From Filimonas lacunae (lineage in GTDB: Bacteria > Bacteroidota > Bacteroidia > Chitinophagales > Chitinophagaceae), in NCBI RefSeq assembly GCF_002355595.1, contig NZ_AP017422.1, forward strand, positions 3,720,001-3,784,000: a DNA stretch of 64,000 nucleotides, given 5' to 3'. Below the pieces are notes generated by a model that had not been told where the DNA came from, made no database searches, and saw only the letters and a list, made by a program, of their open reading frames with translations. Shown here one piece after another: positions 25,888-35,885 of this stretch. Each line of letters opens with the position of its first letter. The stretch's first letter is position 1. A program made the position numbers and the translations under genes.

Positions 25888-27495
25888 ATGACCTTCCGCA
25901 TTTACAGATCGAGGTATTTCATTTTTACGGGCATATTATTATTCGTCTGCTTTGCTGTTATCGGCATTTTCATTTCTGTACAATCCGGTAAGCGCACCCG
26001 GCAGATTAGTATTGATATGGCCACTAAAGTGTACCAGTTAAAGTCGGCTGTAGTGCGCAATGAATTTAACCATTTCCTGGAGGGTATACACCAGGTAGCA
26101 CCCGTGATAGCGCAGGCCCCTTCTGCTGAGGTGTTTCAACAGCAGCTGCCGCTTATTGAAACGCTGCTGCTCAATCACCCTGCTATAAACAATGGTTGGT
26201 ACGCGATTGTACGCGGAGGCGATACCCTGATGCGTGCAGTACAGAAGCTATCCACCAGCTATAGCCATCCCCCCTTGCAGTCATACCAAGTAAACTGGAT
26301 TAGCAGGCAACTGGCACAAACAGACAGCGTTGCGCAAACAGCGGGCATTATATCCGTAGCGGATTCGCTTCACTGGATGACCGCCCATAAAATCCAGTTG
26401 GCGAACGCTACAGAGCTTGCGTTAGGGCTGGATATTAACCTGGTGCAACTACAACACTATTTATGGAGTGTTGACACTACCGGCCGCGCCTATGCTTTTA
26501 TATTGAATGAAGACAGTGTTTGCATTACCCACCCCGATGAAAGCCAGCTGGGTAAAAAGCTATCCCTTGTCGCCCAGCCAGCTAATAGCAGGCATTTTTT
26601 AGGAGACAGTGTTACCAGCTACGAAACGGTAAACTCCACCTACCTGCAACTGCCGGTGATCAGATACTATACACCTTTGCACCTGTGGGGGCAACATTGG
26701 ACACTGGTGGTAGATACGCCTGTGCTGGCAGTGGATGAGGATGTAAAAGCGGTGGAGAAGTATATGCTGATACTGTTTGTGTCTACAGCCATCATTATAC
26801 TATCGCTGATTGCCTGGGCGCAAACGAAGTGGCAGAACGAGTTTTTATTACGTGAACAGGCAGAAAGAAACCGGCAGGAATTACTGGCAGAAAAGCAGGC
26901 CCTGAGCCTGGCAGCAGAACGGCAGGAAAAGCATAACGCTTTGTTACAGCTGAACACATTGAAAGAAAAGGTAAACCCGCATTTCCTGTTTAACTCCCTC
27001 AGCTCGTTAAACGCCCTGATTGATCAGAACCAGCAACTGGCGAAGTCGTTTGTAATGAAACTTTCCAAAGTATACCGCTATGTGCTGGACGATTATCCAA
27101 ATGGACTGGTAACGGTGGCTACAGAACTACAGTTTGCCAATGAATACTTCTTTCTGCTGAAAATACGGTTTGGGCAGGCATTGGAGCCCTTACAGATAGA
27201 GATAGCTGATAAACACCTGGCGCAACACCTCCCTTTTATGAGCCTGCAAACCGGGATAGAAAATGCGGTGAAGCATAATGCGCTTTCCCGCGAAGCACCT
27301 TTGCAGATAAGCATACGCAGCGAAGGCAACTGGATTGTAGTAAGCAACAACCTGCAACCGCGTAAAGATGTGCCGGATTCCGGCAAACAAGGGTTGCAGT
27401 ACCTGGCCAGCACCTATACTTACCTGGACACTCCGGGTTTCCGGCATGGTGTGGAGGGAGATACTTACACCTGTTATCTTCCCTTGTTGCCCTAA
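25888..27495 (+). CDS. LytS/YehU-type sensor histidine kinase
   Basis: 535 aa. TM1 is at about 11-32, an extracytoplasmic sensor region follows (about 35-285, Cache-like), and TM2 is at about 290-311 (LILFVSTAIIILSLIAW). A coiled coil precedes the His_kinase domain with H365 in NPHFLFNSLSSLNALI. The C-terminal ATPase has the N box GIENAVKHNAL. Such kinases pair with LytTR regulators, and one lies at 34935-35684 on the same strand beyond the protease and SusC/D genes. A near-consensus box TATCTTTA ends about 5 bp before the ATG. A weak hairpin (27511-27531) follows the stop. Confidence 0.88.
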   Translation: MTFRIYRSRYFIFTGILLFVCFAVIGIFISVQSGKRTRQISIDMATKVYQLKSAVVRNEFNHFLEGIHQVAPVIAQAPSAEVFQQQLPLIETLLLNHPAINNGWYAIVRGGDTLMRAVQKLSTSYSHPPLQSYQVNWISRQLAQTDSVAQTAGIISVADSLHWMTAHKIQLANATELALGLDINLVQLQHYLWSVDTTGRAYAFILNEDSVCITHPDESQLGKKLSLVAQPANSRHFLGDSVTSYETVNSTYLQLPVIRYYTPLHLWGQHWTLVVDTPVLAVDEDVKAVEKYMLILFVSTAIIILSLIAWAQTKWQNEFLLREQAERNRQELLAEKQALSLAAERQEKHNALLQLNTLKEKVNPHFLFNSLSSLNALIDQNQQLAKSFVMKLSKVYRYVLDDYPNGLVTVATELQFANEYFFLLKIRFGQALEPLQIEIADKHLAQHLPFMSLQTGIENAVKHNALSREAPLQISIRSEGNWIVVSNNLQPRKDVPDSGKQGLQYLASTYTYLDTPGFRHGVEGDTYTCYLPLLP

Positions 27496-27589
27496 AATTC
27501 ACTCTTTCTATCTGCGGTTTCACTCCGCAGAACCTGCCAGTTCACGCCTGGCCGCTTTCCTGTTTTTGAATTAATCGCCATTTTAGGTG

Positions 27590-30178
27590 ATGATTTGGAA
27601 GAAGGTTTTACCACTGACTGCACTGTGTTTTATAACTACCGCTGCAGTGCATGCACAGGATAAGAACAAAAAAGACGCACCCGATAGCACACCGGCATCT
27701 ACGTTGAAAAGCTATCAAACCCTGTTTAAAAAAGCCATTACCAGCAAAGGATTGATTACGGTACACCAAGTGGGTATGGATTATTACTTTGAAATACCGC
27801 TGGTATTATTGGAGAAAGACTTTCTATTAGTGAACAAGGTATCGTCTGTTCCGCTGGCTATTAATGAAGCAGGCGTGAACAAGGGCATGAACACGAATAA
27901 CAAAGTGATTCGTTTCAGCCAGAATAAACAGGCCGGTACTGTTTGGGTGAAAACCATTGTACCACAGGTGGAAGTGCCTGCCGGTGATGCTATTGCCCAA
28001 TCGGTACAGGACAACTTCACCGGATCGGTAATAGAAAACTTTAAAATAGAAACCTATTCACCCGATTCATCCGCACTGGTAATTAAGGTGAATAAAGTGT
28101 TTGACGGTACAGAAAAGAGCTTTAACGATGTATTTACCGATATAGGCTTAGGCACCAGTGCCCGTACAGCCTTATCAGGCATTGAACATATCAAAAGCTT
28201 TCCGCAGAATGTGGTAGTGCGCTCGTTGTTAAGTACCTCGGTTACAGAAGGAGAAACCACCATAGCTGTGAGTGTGGCCGTTACCACCAACCTGCTGCTG
28301 TTGCCTGAAAAACCCATGCAGCCACGCTTTTCGGATAAACGTATTGGCTACTTCTCCACTCCCCGCTGGTATTTTTCAGATACCCAGCAAAAGATGGAAA
28401 CCCGCGAACTCATTACCCGCTGGCGTATGGAGCCGCGTGCAGCAGACCGCGCACGTTACCTGCGTGGCGAACTGGTGGAGCCGGAAAAGCCTATTATATA
28501 TTATATAGATCCTGCTACGCCTAAGCAATGGCGTACATACATTATAGCCGGCATTCACGACTGGCAAAAAGCATTTGAAGCCGCTGGCTTTAAAAATGCC
28601 ATCCAGGCCCGGGAAGTGACCGATACGGCTGATTTTGATGGAGACGACGTGCGTTATTCTGTAGTTACCTACGCCGCATCGCCTAAATCCAATGCGATGG
28701 GGCCTGCTGTGGTAGATCCGCGCTCCGGTGAGATACTGGAATCGGATGTGATCTGGTGGCACAATGTGATGACTTCCCTGCAATACTGGATGCGTATTCA
28801 AACCGGTATTATCGATTCTGCCGCACGTACTAACCAGTTCAGTGTGGAGCAGATGGGCAATGCCATCCGCTTTGTTTCTTCCCACGAAATAGGTCATACA
28901 CTGGGCTTAAAGCACAACATGGGCGCGTCGGCCGCCTACCCGGTAGATTCGCTGCGTAGCGCTACCTATACAGCAAAGATGGGTGGCACAGCGCCTTCTA
29001 TTATGGACTATGCCCGGTTTAACTACGTGGCACAGCCGGAAGATCATGTAACTGCTATTACGCCCTCTATGGGAGTGTACGACACCTATGCTATTGCCTG
29101 GGGCTACCGCTGGCTGGGTGATACCATCAATGCCTGGCAGGAACTGAACAGCCAGCAGCAATACATTAATGACCATGCAAACAATCCTTTATACCACTAT
29201 GGCGAGCAGCAAAGCAGCCTGAACATAATAGATCCACGTGCACAATCAGAAGACCTGGGCGACAATGCCATGAAGGCCGGAGAATATGGATTGAAAAACC
29301 TGGAACGCCTGGTTCCACAAATACAGGCATGGACCACCAGCCAGGGCGAAAACTATTACCAGGCTGGAAAACTATACATGGCCGCTATCTGGCAGTGGAA
29401 CACCTATACCGAGCATGTGATGGCCAATATTGGCGGCTATTACCTGGAAACCCCGGTGCTGGGCGACCGCAAAAAAGCCTACACACCCGTTGCTAAAACA
29501 CTTCAACAGCAAGCGATGGCGTGGCTGCAAAAGCACCTGTTAGCGCTGCCCGCCTGGTTGTTTATGCCCGATTTACTCAGCAGCACTTTTGCGGTAAAGG
29601 ACTCGCCTTTAGGCCCGTTTGAATGCGGCCCTTACGATATGAAGCGCGAACAGCAGTATGGTTTATTATACAGTTTATTCAGCGATGAACGGCTGTTACG
29701 TATGCTGGAAATGGAAAATATTTATGGCAAGTCAAAAGTATTTGCGGTAGCAGATTTATTTAAAACCACCCGCTCCAGCATATTTGCAGCTACGCTCAAA
29801 AACGCTCCTTTATCTCTTGACCAACGCCTTACACAGCAAAATTATGTAGATGTGTTACTGGTGAGTACCGATAAGCTGATGGAAAAGATCACTAAAAAAA
29901 CATTGACTCCCCCAGCGTTAACCCAGCACCTGCCCCAGCTATGTGATCTTACGCCACGGGCATTACAAAATCATGCAGCAGCGGAGAATGCCTATAACCT
30001 CCGTAATATCTACGTTACAGCCATGGCCCGCACCAGTGGCGTAGCCGCTGCGAAAAGAGGGGAACTACTGAACATATTACAACTTTTAGAAAAGCATAAA
30101 GTCAACACCGACGAAGACACCCGGAACCATTACCTGGATCTGATTTTAAGAATCAAACAGAATTTAAAACTCAATTAA
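27590..30178 (+). CDS. Secreted zinc-dependent metalloprotease (DUF5117-type)
   Basis: 862 aa from the ATG at 27590 (a GTG lies just before at 27587). It has a signal peptide (VLPLTALCFITTAAVHAQ). The protease motif is HEIGHTLGLKHN at about residues 433-444, the metzincin-like HExGHxxGxxHN pattern with three His ligands, followed by SIMDYARFNYVAQPED, which suits a Met-turn. Length and layout match the large Bacteroidota family of zinc metalloproteases often placed beside SusC/SusD pairs. It should act in the periplasm or at the outer surface on proteins or peptides. The downstream SusC gene starts 25 bp later. Confidence 0.9.
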   Translation: MIWKKVLPLTALCFITTAAVHAQDKNKKDAPDSTPASTLKSYQTLFKKAITSKGLITVHQVGMDYYFEIPLVLLEKDFLLVNKVSSVPLAINEAGVNKGMNTNNKVIRFSQNKQAGTVWVKTIVPQVEVPAGDAIAQSVQDNFTGSVIENFKIETYSPDSSALVIKVNKVFDGTEKSFNDVFTDIGLGTSARTALSGIEHIKSFPQNVVVRSLLSTSVTEGETTIAVSVAVTTNLLLLPEKPMQPRFSDKRIGYFSTPRWYFSDTQQKMETRELITRWRMEPRAADRARYLRGELVEPEKPIIYYIDPATPKQWRTYIIAGIHDWQKAFEAAGFKNAIQAREVTDTADFDGDDVRYSVVTYAASPKSNAMGPAVVDPRSGEILESDVIWWHNVMTSLQYWMRIQTGIIDSAARTNQFSVEQMGNAIRFVSSHEIGHTLGLKHNMGASAAYPVDSLRSATYTAKMGGTAPSIMDYARFNYVAQPEDHVTAITPSMGVYDTYAIAWGYRWLGDTINAWQELNSQQQYINDHANNPLYHYGEQQSSLNIIDPRAQSEDLGDNAMKAGEYGLKNLERLVPQIQAWTTSQGENYYQAGKLYMAAIWQWNTYTEHVMANIGGYYLETPVLGDRKKAYTPVAKTLQQQAMAWLQKHLLALPAWLFMPDLLSSTFAVKDSPLGPFECGPYDMKREQQYGLLYSLFSDERLLRMLEMENIYGKSKVFAVADLFKTTRSSIFAATLKNAPLSLDQRLTQQNYVDVLLVSTDKLMEKITKKTLTPPALTQHLPQLCDLTPRALQNHAAAENAYNLRNIYVTAMARTSGVAAAKRGELLNILQLLEKHKVNTDEDTRNHYLDLILRIKQNLKLN

Positions 30179-30203
30179 CCACAACTATCCTAATCTTGCA
30201 AAA

Positions 30204-33200
30204 ATGAGGAGATTACTATTCATCCTTTTGGCGCTGTGCAGTGTTTTCACCAGCTACAGCCAGGATCCACAAACTATTACCGGCCAGGTGTTGTCGGAAG
30301 AAGACGGTAAGCCCGTTCCCGGTGCTTCTGTATTTGTTGATCAAAGTCCTATTGGCGAACAAGCTGGCCCCGCCGTGATACAAAACGCAGTAACCGGCGC
30401 TGTTACAGATGCTAAGGGACAGTTTAGTCTGACAGTGCCTGCGGGCGTGAGTTACCTGAAAGTAAGCTGTATAGGTTTTACTACAACACTCATCAACATC
30501 GTTAACAAAAAACATCTTACCATTAAACTGGGCAGCGATAAGAATATGCTGAGCGATGTGATTGTGAACGGTTACACCAGCACTTCTAAAAGAAAGAACA
30601 CCACCGCTACCGTGAAAGTGGATTACGACAAGGTAAGACAAACAGGTGTTGCAGGTGTTGACCAGATGTTAGAAGGCCAGATGGCCGGTGTAGCGGTAAC
30701 CAGTGTGAACGGTGGCCCGGGCAATGCACCTAAGATAAGAATACGCGGTACTGCATCGTTGACCAACCAGGATCCACTGTGGGTATTGGATGGCATTCCA
30801 TTAGAAGGAACCAACCTGCCACTGAATTACGACAAAGACAATATTGACCAACTACGCAACCTGCCTATTGCCGGTTTAAACCCGGATGACATTGCAGACA
30901 TCACTGTGCTAAAAGATGCGGCAGCTACGGCCATTTATGGTGCAAGAGCCTCTAACGGTGTTATTGTTATCACTACTAAAAAAGGCAAGAAAGGCCCCGT
31001 AAACGTGGGTTTTACCGCCAACACTTTTATAGCGGAGCGTCCGGCTTTTGACAAGCTGAACCTCATGAACGCTAACGAGAAAATAGATTTTGAACTGGGG
31101 CTGGCTGCTAATCCGTATCTTACTTATCGGGATCAACAGGGTGCCGTTGCCAGAATTTTAAATAGTGCAGATGAATTAGATGCCTTCCGTACCAATGGTT
31201 TCAGCGGCCTGAGCAGCGGCACACAAGCAGCAATCAATGCCTTACGTCAAAACAATACCAACTGGGGTAAAGAGTTGTATCAAACAGCTGTTAACCAGCA
31301 ATACGGCATCAACTTATCCGGCGGTAGCGACCAGGTAAACTATTATTTCTCCGGTGGCTATTATGATGAAAAAGGCACTACTGTTGGAACAGGCCTGAAA
31401 CGTTATAACATCACACTGAAAACAGATTTCAATGTATCATCTAAATTAACTTTTGGCGCTGCTTTGTTTGGCTCCCGTTCCAGCCGTCAGAACTATTTAA
31501 CAGAAATAGATGCCAACACCAGCCCTTCGCGTTACAGCAGAAACACCAATCCTTATTTAACTATCCTGGATAACGCCGGTAACTATGTATATGACAAGGA
31601 CATTTTTGGCACCAGCAACCTAAGCGGAGATGTATATATTCCATTTAACATTATAGAGGAAAGAGAGAACACGCACTACAACCTTACCAACAGCAGCCTG
31701 AAAGCATTATTCAGTGTGAACTATAAAGTGTGGCAGGATTTAAAATTCCGCTCGGAGTTAGGTTTGCAGTTTGATGAAACCGGCTCTGAGAAGTTTGCCG
31801 GTACTAACTCTTATTACCTGCGCAAGCTGAAAGAGAGTACCCGTTTTTATAATTCCTCTACCCGCAAATATGAATACTTTCTGCCCACTGGTGGTACTAT
31901 TCAAAACCAGAACACTTCCTTCTTCCAGAATAACTGGAAAACCGTATTGGAATATAACAAGGTAGTGAACAGCAAACACGAGTTTGATGCCCTGGTAGGT
32001 TCTGAACTGAGACGCAACAGGAACACAGATATTTCCACCAAAGGTTTTGGCTATGATGCACGTACACTCACCACACAGCAGATCCTCTTCCCTAACGCAG
32101 ACTTTGCACGCAACGCTAATTTCCGTTCTTACCAGAAAGGATTTGTAGAAAACGCGTTTGCTTCTGCTTATGCAACATTCGCATACACCTACGACCGCCG
32201 GTACACCTTATATGGTAGTGTGCGTTACGATGGTTCTGACCTGTTTGGAGTAGATCCTAAATACAAATACCTGCCTATATATTCTGTATCTGGCGCGTGG
32301 AATGCCAAAGAAGAAACCTTTTTGAAAGAAGTGAATTGGCTTTCTAACCTGCGTGTACGTAGCTCGTATGGCATACAGGGTAATATTGATAAAAACACTT
32401 CCCCTTATATCATAGGCGAATACCAGAACATAGGTGTGTTGCCTGGTAATACAGAAACGGGCATTTCGGTAACCAGTCCGCCCAACAACAAGCTGAGATG
32501 GGAAAAAACCAACACCTTTAACGCAGGCGTAGAAGCTGGCTTCTGGAACAACGCAGTTCAGGTAACGGTGGACTATTACAACCGCAATAGTAAAGACCTG
32601 ATTTCTACCGAAGCATTGCAATTGGAAAACGGTTTCGATTTCACCAGCTCTAACTTTGCTATGGTAACCAACAAGGGTATTGAACTGAGCATTTCTACCC
32701 GTAACATCCGTACCAAAAACTTCCAGTGGTCAACCGACTTCAACATCACCCATAACAAGAGCAAGGTAACCCGCCAGCGCGTGCGCCCCAGCAGCTACCT
32801 GCCTTCTAACGAAGGCCATCCGGTGAACTCTTTATTTGTATTAAAAACAGCCGGACTGGATGCCAATGGCATTCCGCAGTTTGTACAGGATGGCAAAACC
32901 ACGTCACTGGAAAACTTCTTCCAACTGTATGATCCTTATGCAGATATATTCCCTGGTGAATTGCTGGACACCCGTTTGGCTACCAAAGATTTCCAGAACC
33001 TGTTTACCTATGCCGGTGATATGGACCCACAATACACAGGTGGTTTAATCAACCGTTTCCGCCTGGGCAATTTTGACCTGGCAGTGGCAGCGCTGTTTAA
33101 TATTAATCAATGGCGTCAAAGTACACCGGCGTATAACCCGGCTTCCGTAGATCGTGGATTAAACTATTCTAAGAATATCAACAACCTGCCACCTGCCTTT

Positions 33201-33524
33201 GGTAAAGACAGCTACAACGGCGAGCGCTGGATGGCTTATACCTGGATGAACGCACAAGACCCTATCAACAGCTATCGCATGCTGGACGTTTTTGCCAAAA
33301 AGATGAGCTATGTACGCATCAACAGCATTCGCCTGGGTTATACCCTGCCAGCCAATGCAGCACGCGCTATTAAAGTAAGCAGTCTGCGTTTATCGGCAGA
33401 AGCCCGCAATCCTTTTGTATTCGGCACCAGCTATAACGGCTATTTCGACCCGGAAACATTCGGTAACATTTACGCCCAGCCTATCACCAGAAGTATTTCA
33501 TTTGGATTAAACGCCACTTTTTAA
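30204..33524 (+). CDS. SusC-like TonB-linked outer membrane transporter
   Basis: 1106 aa. A signal peptide (about 1-19, ending FTSYSQ) is followed by a carboxypeptidase-D-like beta sandwich (TGQVLSEEDGKPVPGASVFV), a plug domain (TSTSKRKNTTATVKV, VLDGIPLEGTNLP, AAATAIYGARASNGVIVITTKKG) and the barrel ending in SISFGLNATF. It imports oligomers captured by the SusD partner (next gene, 10 bp away), driven by TonB. The preceding secreted metalloprotease suggests peptides as cargo. That is inference from context. Confidence 0.93.
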   Translation: MRRLLFILLALCSVFTSYSQDPQTITGQVLSEEDGKPVPGASVFVDQSPIGEQAGPAVIQNAVTGAVTDAKGQFSLTVPAGVSYLKVSCIGFTTTLINIVNKKHLTIKLGSDKNMLSDVIVNGYTSTSKRKNTTATVKVDYDKVRQTGVAGVDQMLEGQMAGVAVTSVNGGPGNAPKIRIRGTASLTNQDPLWVLDGIPLEGTNLPLNYDKDNIDQLRNLPIAGLNPDDIADITVLKDAAATAIYGARASNGVIVITTKKGKKGPVNVGFTANTFIAERPAFDKLNLMNANEKIDFELGLAANPYLTYRDQQGAVARILNSADELDAFRTNGFSGLSSGTQAAINALRQNNTNWGKELYQTAVNQQYGINLSGGSDQVNYYFSGGYYDEKGTTVGTGLKRYNITLKTDFNVSSKLTFGAALFGSRSSRQNYLTEIDANTSPSRYSRNTNPYLTILDNAGNYVYDKDIFGTSNLSGDVYIPFNIIEERENTHYNLTNSSLKALFSVNYKVWQDLKFRSELGLQFDETGSEKFAGTNSYYLRKLKESTRFYNSSTRKYEYFLPTGGTIQNQNTSFFQNNWKTVLEYNKVVNSKHEFDALVGSELRRNRNTDISTKGFGYDARTLTTQQILFPNADFARNANFRSYQKGFVENAFASAYATFAYTYDRRYTLYGSVRYDGSDLFGVDPKYKYLPIYSVSGAWNAKEETFLKEVNWLSNLRVRSSYGIQGNIDKNTSPYIIGEYQNIGVLPGNTETGISVTSPPNNKLRWEKTNTFNAGVEAGFWNNAVQVTVDYYNRNSKDLISTEALQLENGFDFTSSNFAMVTNKGIELSISTRNIRTKNFQWSTDFNITHNKSKVTRQRVRPSSYLPSNEGHPVNSLFVLKTAGLDANGIPQFVQDGKTTSLENFFQLYDPYADIFPGELLDTRLATKDFQNLFTYAGDMDPQYTGGLINRFRLGNFDLAVAALFNINQWRQSTPAYNPASVDRGLNYSKNINNLPPAFGKDSYNGERWMAYTWMNAQDPINSYRMLDVFAKKMSYVRINSIRLGYTLPANAARAIKVSSLRLSAEARNPFVFGTSYNGYFDPETFGNIYAQPITRSISFGLNATF

Positions 33525-33534
33525 TCAGCACACC

Positions 33535-34851
33535 ATGAACAAAATCAAACTATATATTACAGCCTGCTTCCTGTTACTGACTGCTGCCAGCTGTAAAAAA
33601 TACCTGGATATACAACCTGCAGGTCGCGTGATACCACGCACAGCTGATGATTTCAGAGGTTTATTAACCTTTGCCTATAGCAGCTTTCCCACACATAAAT
33701 CGTTACTGGCCTTACGTACCGACGAACTGGTGCTGGACGAATACGCTACAGACTACCCTGCTATGAAGGATATCTATAGCTGGAAAGATGCCAACCCCGA
33801 TAACTTAACGGTGCAGTTTCCTTATGTGCAGTTTTATAAAGCGATTTTTAACGCCAATCATGTAATTGCAGAGGTGGAGAATGAAGCGGGTAAAACCACG
33901 GAAACCGCGCAGATTAAAGGCGAAGCTTATCTGCTGCGTGCTTACAGTCACTTTGAGTTACTGAACCTGTATGCCAAACCTTACAACAAAGCTACCGCCA
34001 GCACCGACCGCGGCGTACCCGTTTCGGTAAAAATAGACCTGGAACAAAACTATGCCCCCGCTACCGTAGAAGCTGTATATGCACAAATACTGGCGGATAT
34101 TGCAGCAGGCAGAGAACTGCTGAACGTGGACAGTTTTGAAGCTGGTAAAAACTATCGTTTCACTACACGTGCCGCACTAGCCTTACTGGCACGTGTGCGT
34201 GCTTTCCGTGGCGAATGGGACCAGGCTTTAACACTGAGTACAGATGCACTGGCCATTAACAACAAGCTCGAAAACCTGAACAGCTCTAAAGTATTACCCA
34301 TCCATTACCAGAGCGTGGAAAACATCATGTCGATGGAAAAAGCATTTGACCTGGGTAGCATAGCCATGATCAGTTCGCACCTGCTGGGCATTTACGATCA
34401 GCAGAACGACTTACGCTTTCCACTGTATTTCAGCAAATCAGGCGGAGACTATGTTTCCCTCAAAGGCAACAGTGATGCGTTAAAAATCTCATTTCGCAAC
34501 GGCGAACTGTACCTGTTACAGGCCGAAGCTGCCGCACGTACCAACAACCTGCCTACCGCGCGGGAAAGCCTGCTGCAACTGAAAGCCAGCCGCCTGAAAC
34601 CTGCCTATTACCAGACAGAAGCCACCCGCATTGCCGGTTTAGACCAGGCTGCCCTGATACAGGAAATACTCAATGAAAGAGAACGCGAACTGGCCCTGGA
34701 AGGTCATCGCTGGTACGATCTGCGTCGCACCGGCCAACCTTCGCTGGTGCATTCTTTAGCCGGAGAAGACTTTACCTTGCAACAGAACGATCCACGTTAT
34801 ACCCTGCGTTTCCCTAAAGATGCGCTGGCCAATAACCCCAATTTGCAATAA
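33535..34851 (+). CDS. SusD/RagB-family outer membrane lipoprotein
   Basis: 438 aa. Lipoprotein signal with lipobox ending in Cys20 (LLTAASC), then KKYLDIQPAGRVIP. TPR-like helices follow (AQIKGEAYLLRAYSHFELLNLYAKPY). The C-terminal SusD block is EILNERERELALEGHRWYDLRRTGQP. It caps the SusC barrel at 30204-33524 and binds the incoming ligand. A strong terminator follows at 34873-34909. Confidence 0.93.
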   Translation: MNKIKLYITACFLLLTAASCKKYLDIQPAGRVIPRTADDFRGLLTFAYSSFPTHKSLLALRTDELVLDEYATDYPAMKDIYSWKDANPDNLTVQFPYVQFYKAIFNANHVIAEVENEAGKTTETAQIKGEAYLLRAYSHFELLNLYAKPYNKATASTDRGVPVSVKIDLEQNYAPATVEAVYAQILADIAAGRELLNVDSFEAGKNYRFTTRAALALLARVRAFRGEWDQALTLSTDALAINNKLENLNSSKVLPIHYQSVENIMSMEKAFDLGSIAMISSHLLGIYDQQNDLRFPLYFSKSGGDYVSLKGNSDALKISFRNGELYLLQAEAAARTNNLPTARESLLQLKASRLKPAYYQTEATRIAGLDQAALIQEILNERERELALEGHRWYDLRRTGQPSLVHSLAGEDFTLQQNDPRYTLRFPKDALANNPNLQ

Positions 34852-34872
34852 CCATCACCGTTTTATAGTGCA

Positions 34873-34909
34873 AACTCCGGCCCTGGTAACACAGGCCGGA
34901 GTTTTTTTA
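34873..34909 (+). terminator. Rho-independent terminator after susD
   Basis: AACTCCGGCC pairs with GGCCGGAGTT over a CTGGTAACACA loop and is followed by TTTTTTT. It lies about 20 bp after the SusD stop codon and separates the LytTR regulator gene from the operon. Confidence 0.88.
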
Positions 34910-34934
34910 TACTTTTAGGCCTAGTTACGGCCCC

Positions 34935-35684
34935 ATGAAAGTATTGATTATAGAAGACGAAGAGCTTGCAGCTAACACGCTGCAACATATGCTGCAACGC
35001 ATTACCCCACAGATAGCGATTACCGCCATCCTGGAAACCGTACAGGCCGCCGTAAGCTGGTTAAGCACTCACCCACAGCCTGATGTTATTTTTATGGACA
35101 TTCACCTGGGCGATGGGGAAAGCTTTCATATTTTCGAGGAAGTGACCGTTAACAGCCCCGTAATATTCACCACTGCCTACGATCAGTACATGCTAAAGGC
35201 ATTTAAACACCAGGGCATCGATTACCTGCTAAAACCCTTTGAAGAATCGGATGTACGTGCCGCGCTGGACAAGCTGGCCACCATTCGCCAGACAACACCT
35301 ATTGCCTCAGAATCTTTGCCGGCCCTCCCCGCCGGCCGCCTGCGCAACCGCTTTATGGTGAAAATAGGCAACCTCATCAAAACCATACAAATGGAAGATG
35401 TGGCCTATTTTATGGCTTCTGATAAATACCTGTTCATGGTTACCAAAGACCAGCAGCGTTATATTATAGAAGAAACCATAGCCAGCATAGCACCGCAGTT
35501 AAACCCTTCTGATTTTTTCCGTATTAACCGCAAGTTTATTATTCATATCAGCGCTATTAAAGAGATGCACCGGCTAACACGCAACCGAGTGCAGGTAATA
35601 TTAACACCTACCCCACCAGATGGTATTGATAGTATTGTAAGTGAAGATAGAGCGGAGGAGTTTAAGCAGTGGCTGGATATGTAG
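34935..35684 (+). CDS. LytTR-family response regulator
   Basis: 249 aa. The receiver domain has IEDEELA acidic residues, the phospho-acceptor Asp in VIFMDIHLGDGE (about residue 55), TTAY and the Lys of YLLKPF. The C-terminal LytTR domain spans about 140-249 (VAYFMASDKYLFMV; FFRINRKFIIH). It is the likely partner of the LytS-like kinase at 25888-27495, since both flank the metalloprotease/SusC/SusD genes on one strand. It is placed after a terminator, so it may have its own promoter. Confidence 0.9.
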   Translation: MKVLIIEDEELAANTLQHMLQRITPQIAITAILETVQAAVSWLSTHPQPDVIFMDIHLGDGESFHIFEEVTVNSPVIFTTAYDQYMLKAFKHQGIDYLLKPFEESDVRAALDKLATIRQTTPIASESLPALPAGRLRNRFMVKIGNLIKTIQMEDVAYFMASDKYLFMVTKDQQRYIIEETIASIAPQLNPSDFFRINRKFIIHISAIKEMHRLTRNRVQVILTPTPPDGIDSIVSEDRAEEFKQWLDM

Positions 35685-35702
35685 TGATCTTCGGTTCCCG
35701 TC

Positions 35703-35880
35703 ACGAACGCTTTGCGTCAACCAATTCTACTGGTTGCATTGGGCAGAAAAAACGACCTCTTTGCCGGTTCACATGAAGCTGCCAAAAGAAGTGGTATACT
35801 TTACAGCCTGATGGGAACATGCAAAATGTATAACATTGAGTCTTATAGCTGGCTTAAAGACATATTACGGAGGTTTACGA
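35703..35880 (+). pseudogene. IS66-family transposase remnant (C-terminal end)
   Basis: The frame reads ALRQPILLVALGRKNDLFAGSHEAAKRSG, then ILYSLMGTCKMYNIESYSWLKDILRRF (blocks shown separately). This is the conserved C-terminal tail of IS66 transposases (ALGRKN.LFAGSHE.A.R, then WLKDVL). Only about 55 residues remain and a stop precedes them within 20 codons (35685-35687), so the catalytic DDE core is lost. No terminal inverted repeats were recognised. It marks past insertion at the left border of the AT-rich stretch that follows. Confidence 0.8.
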
Positions 35881-35885
35881 TAAAC

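Noticed and set aside
30216-30641. Long minus-strand frames opposite the SusC, molybdoenzyme and permease genes
   Set aside because: They are antisense shadows of strongly supported genes with biased codon positions.
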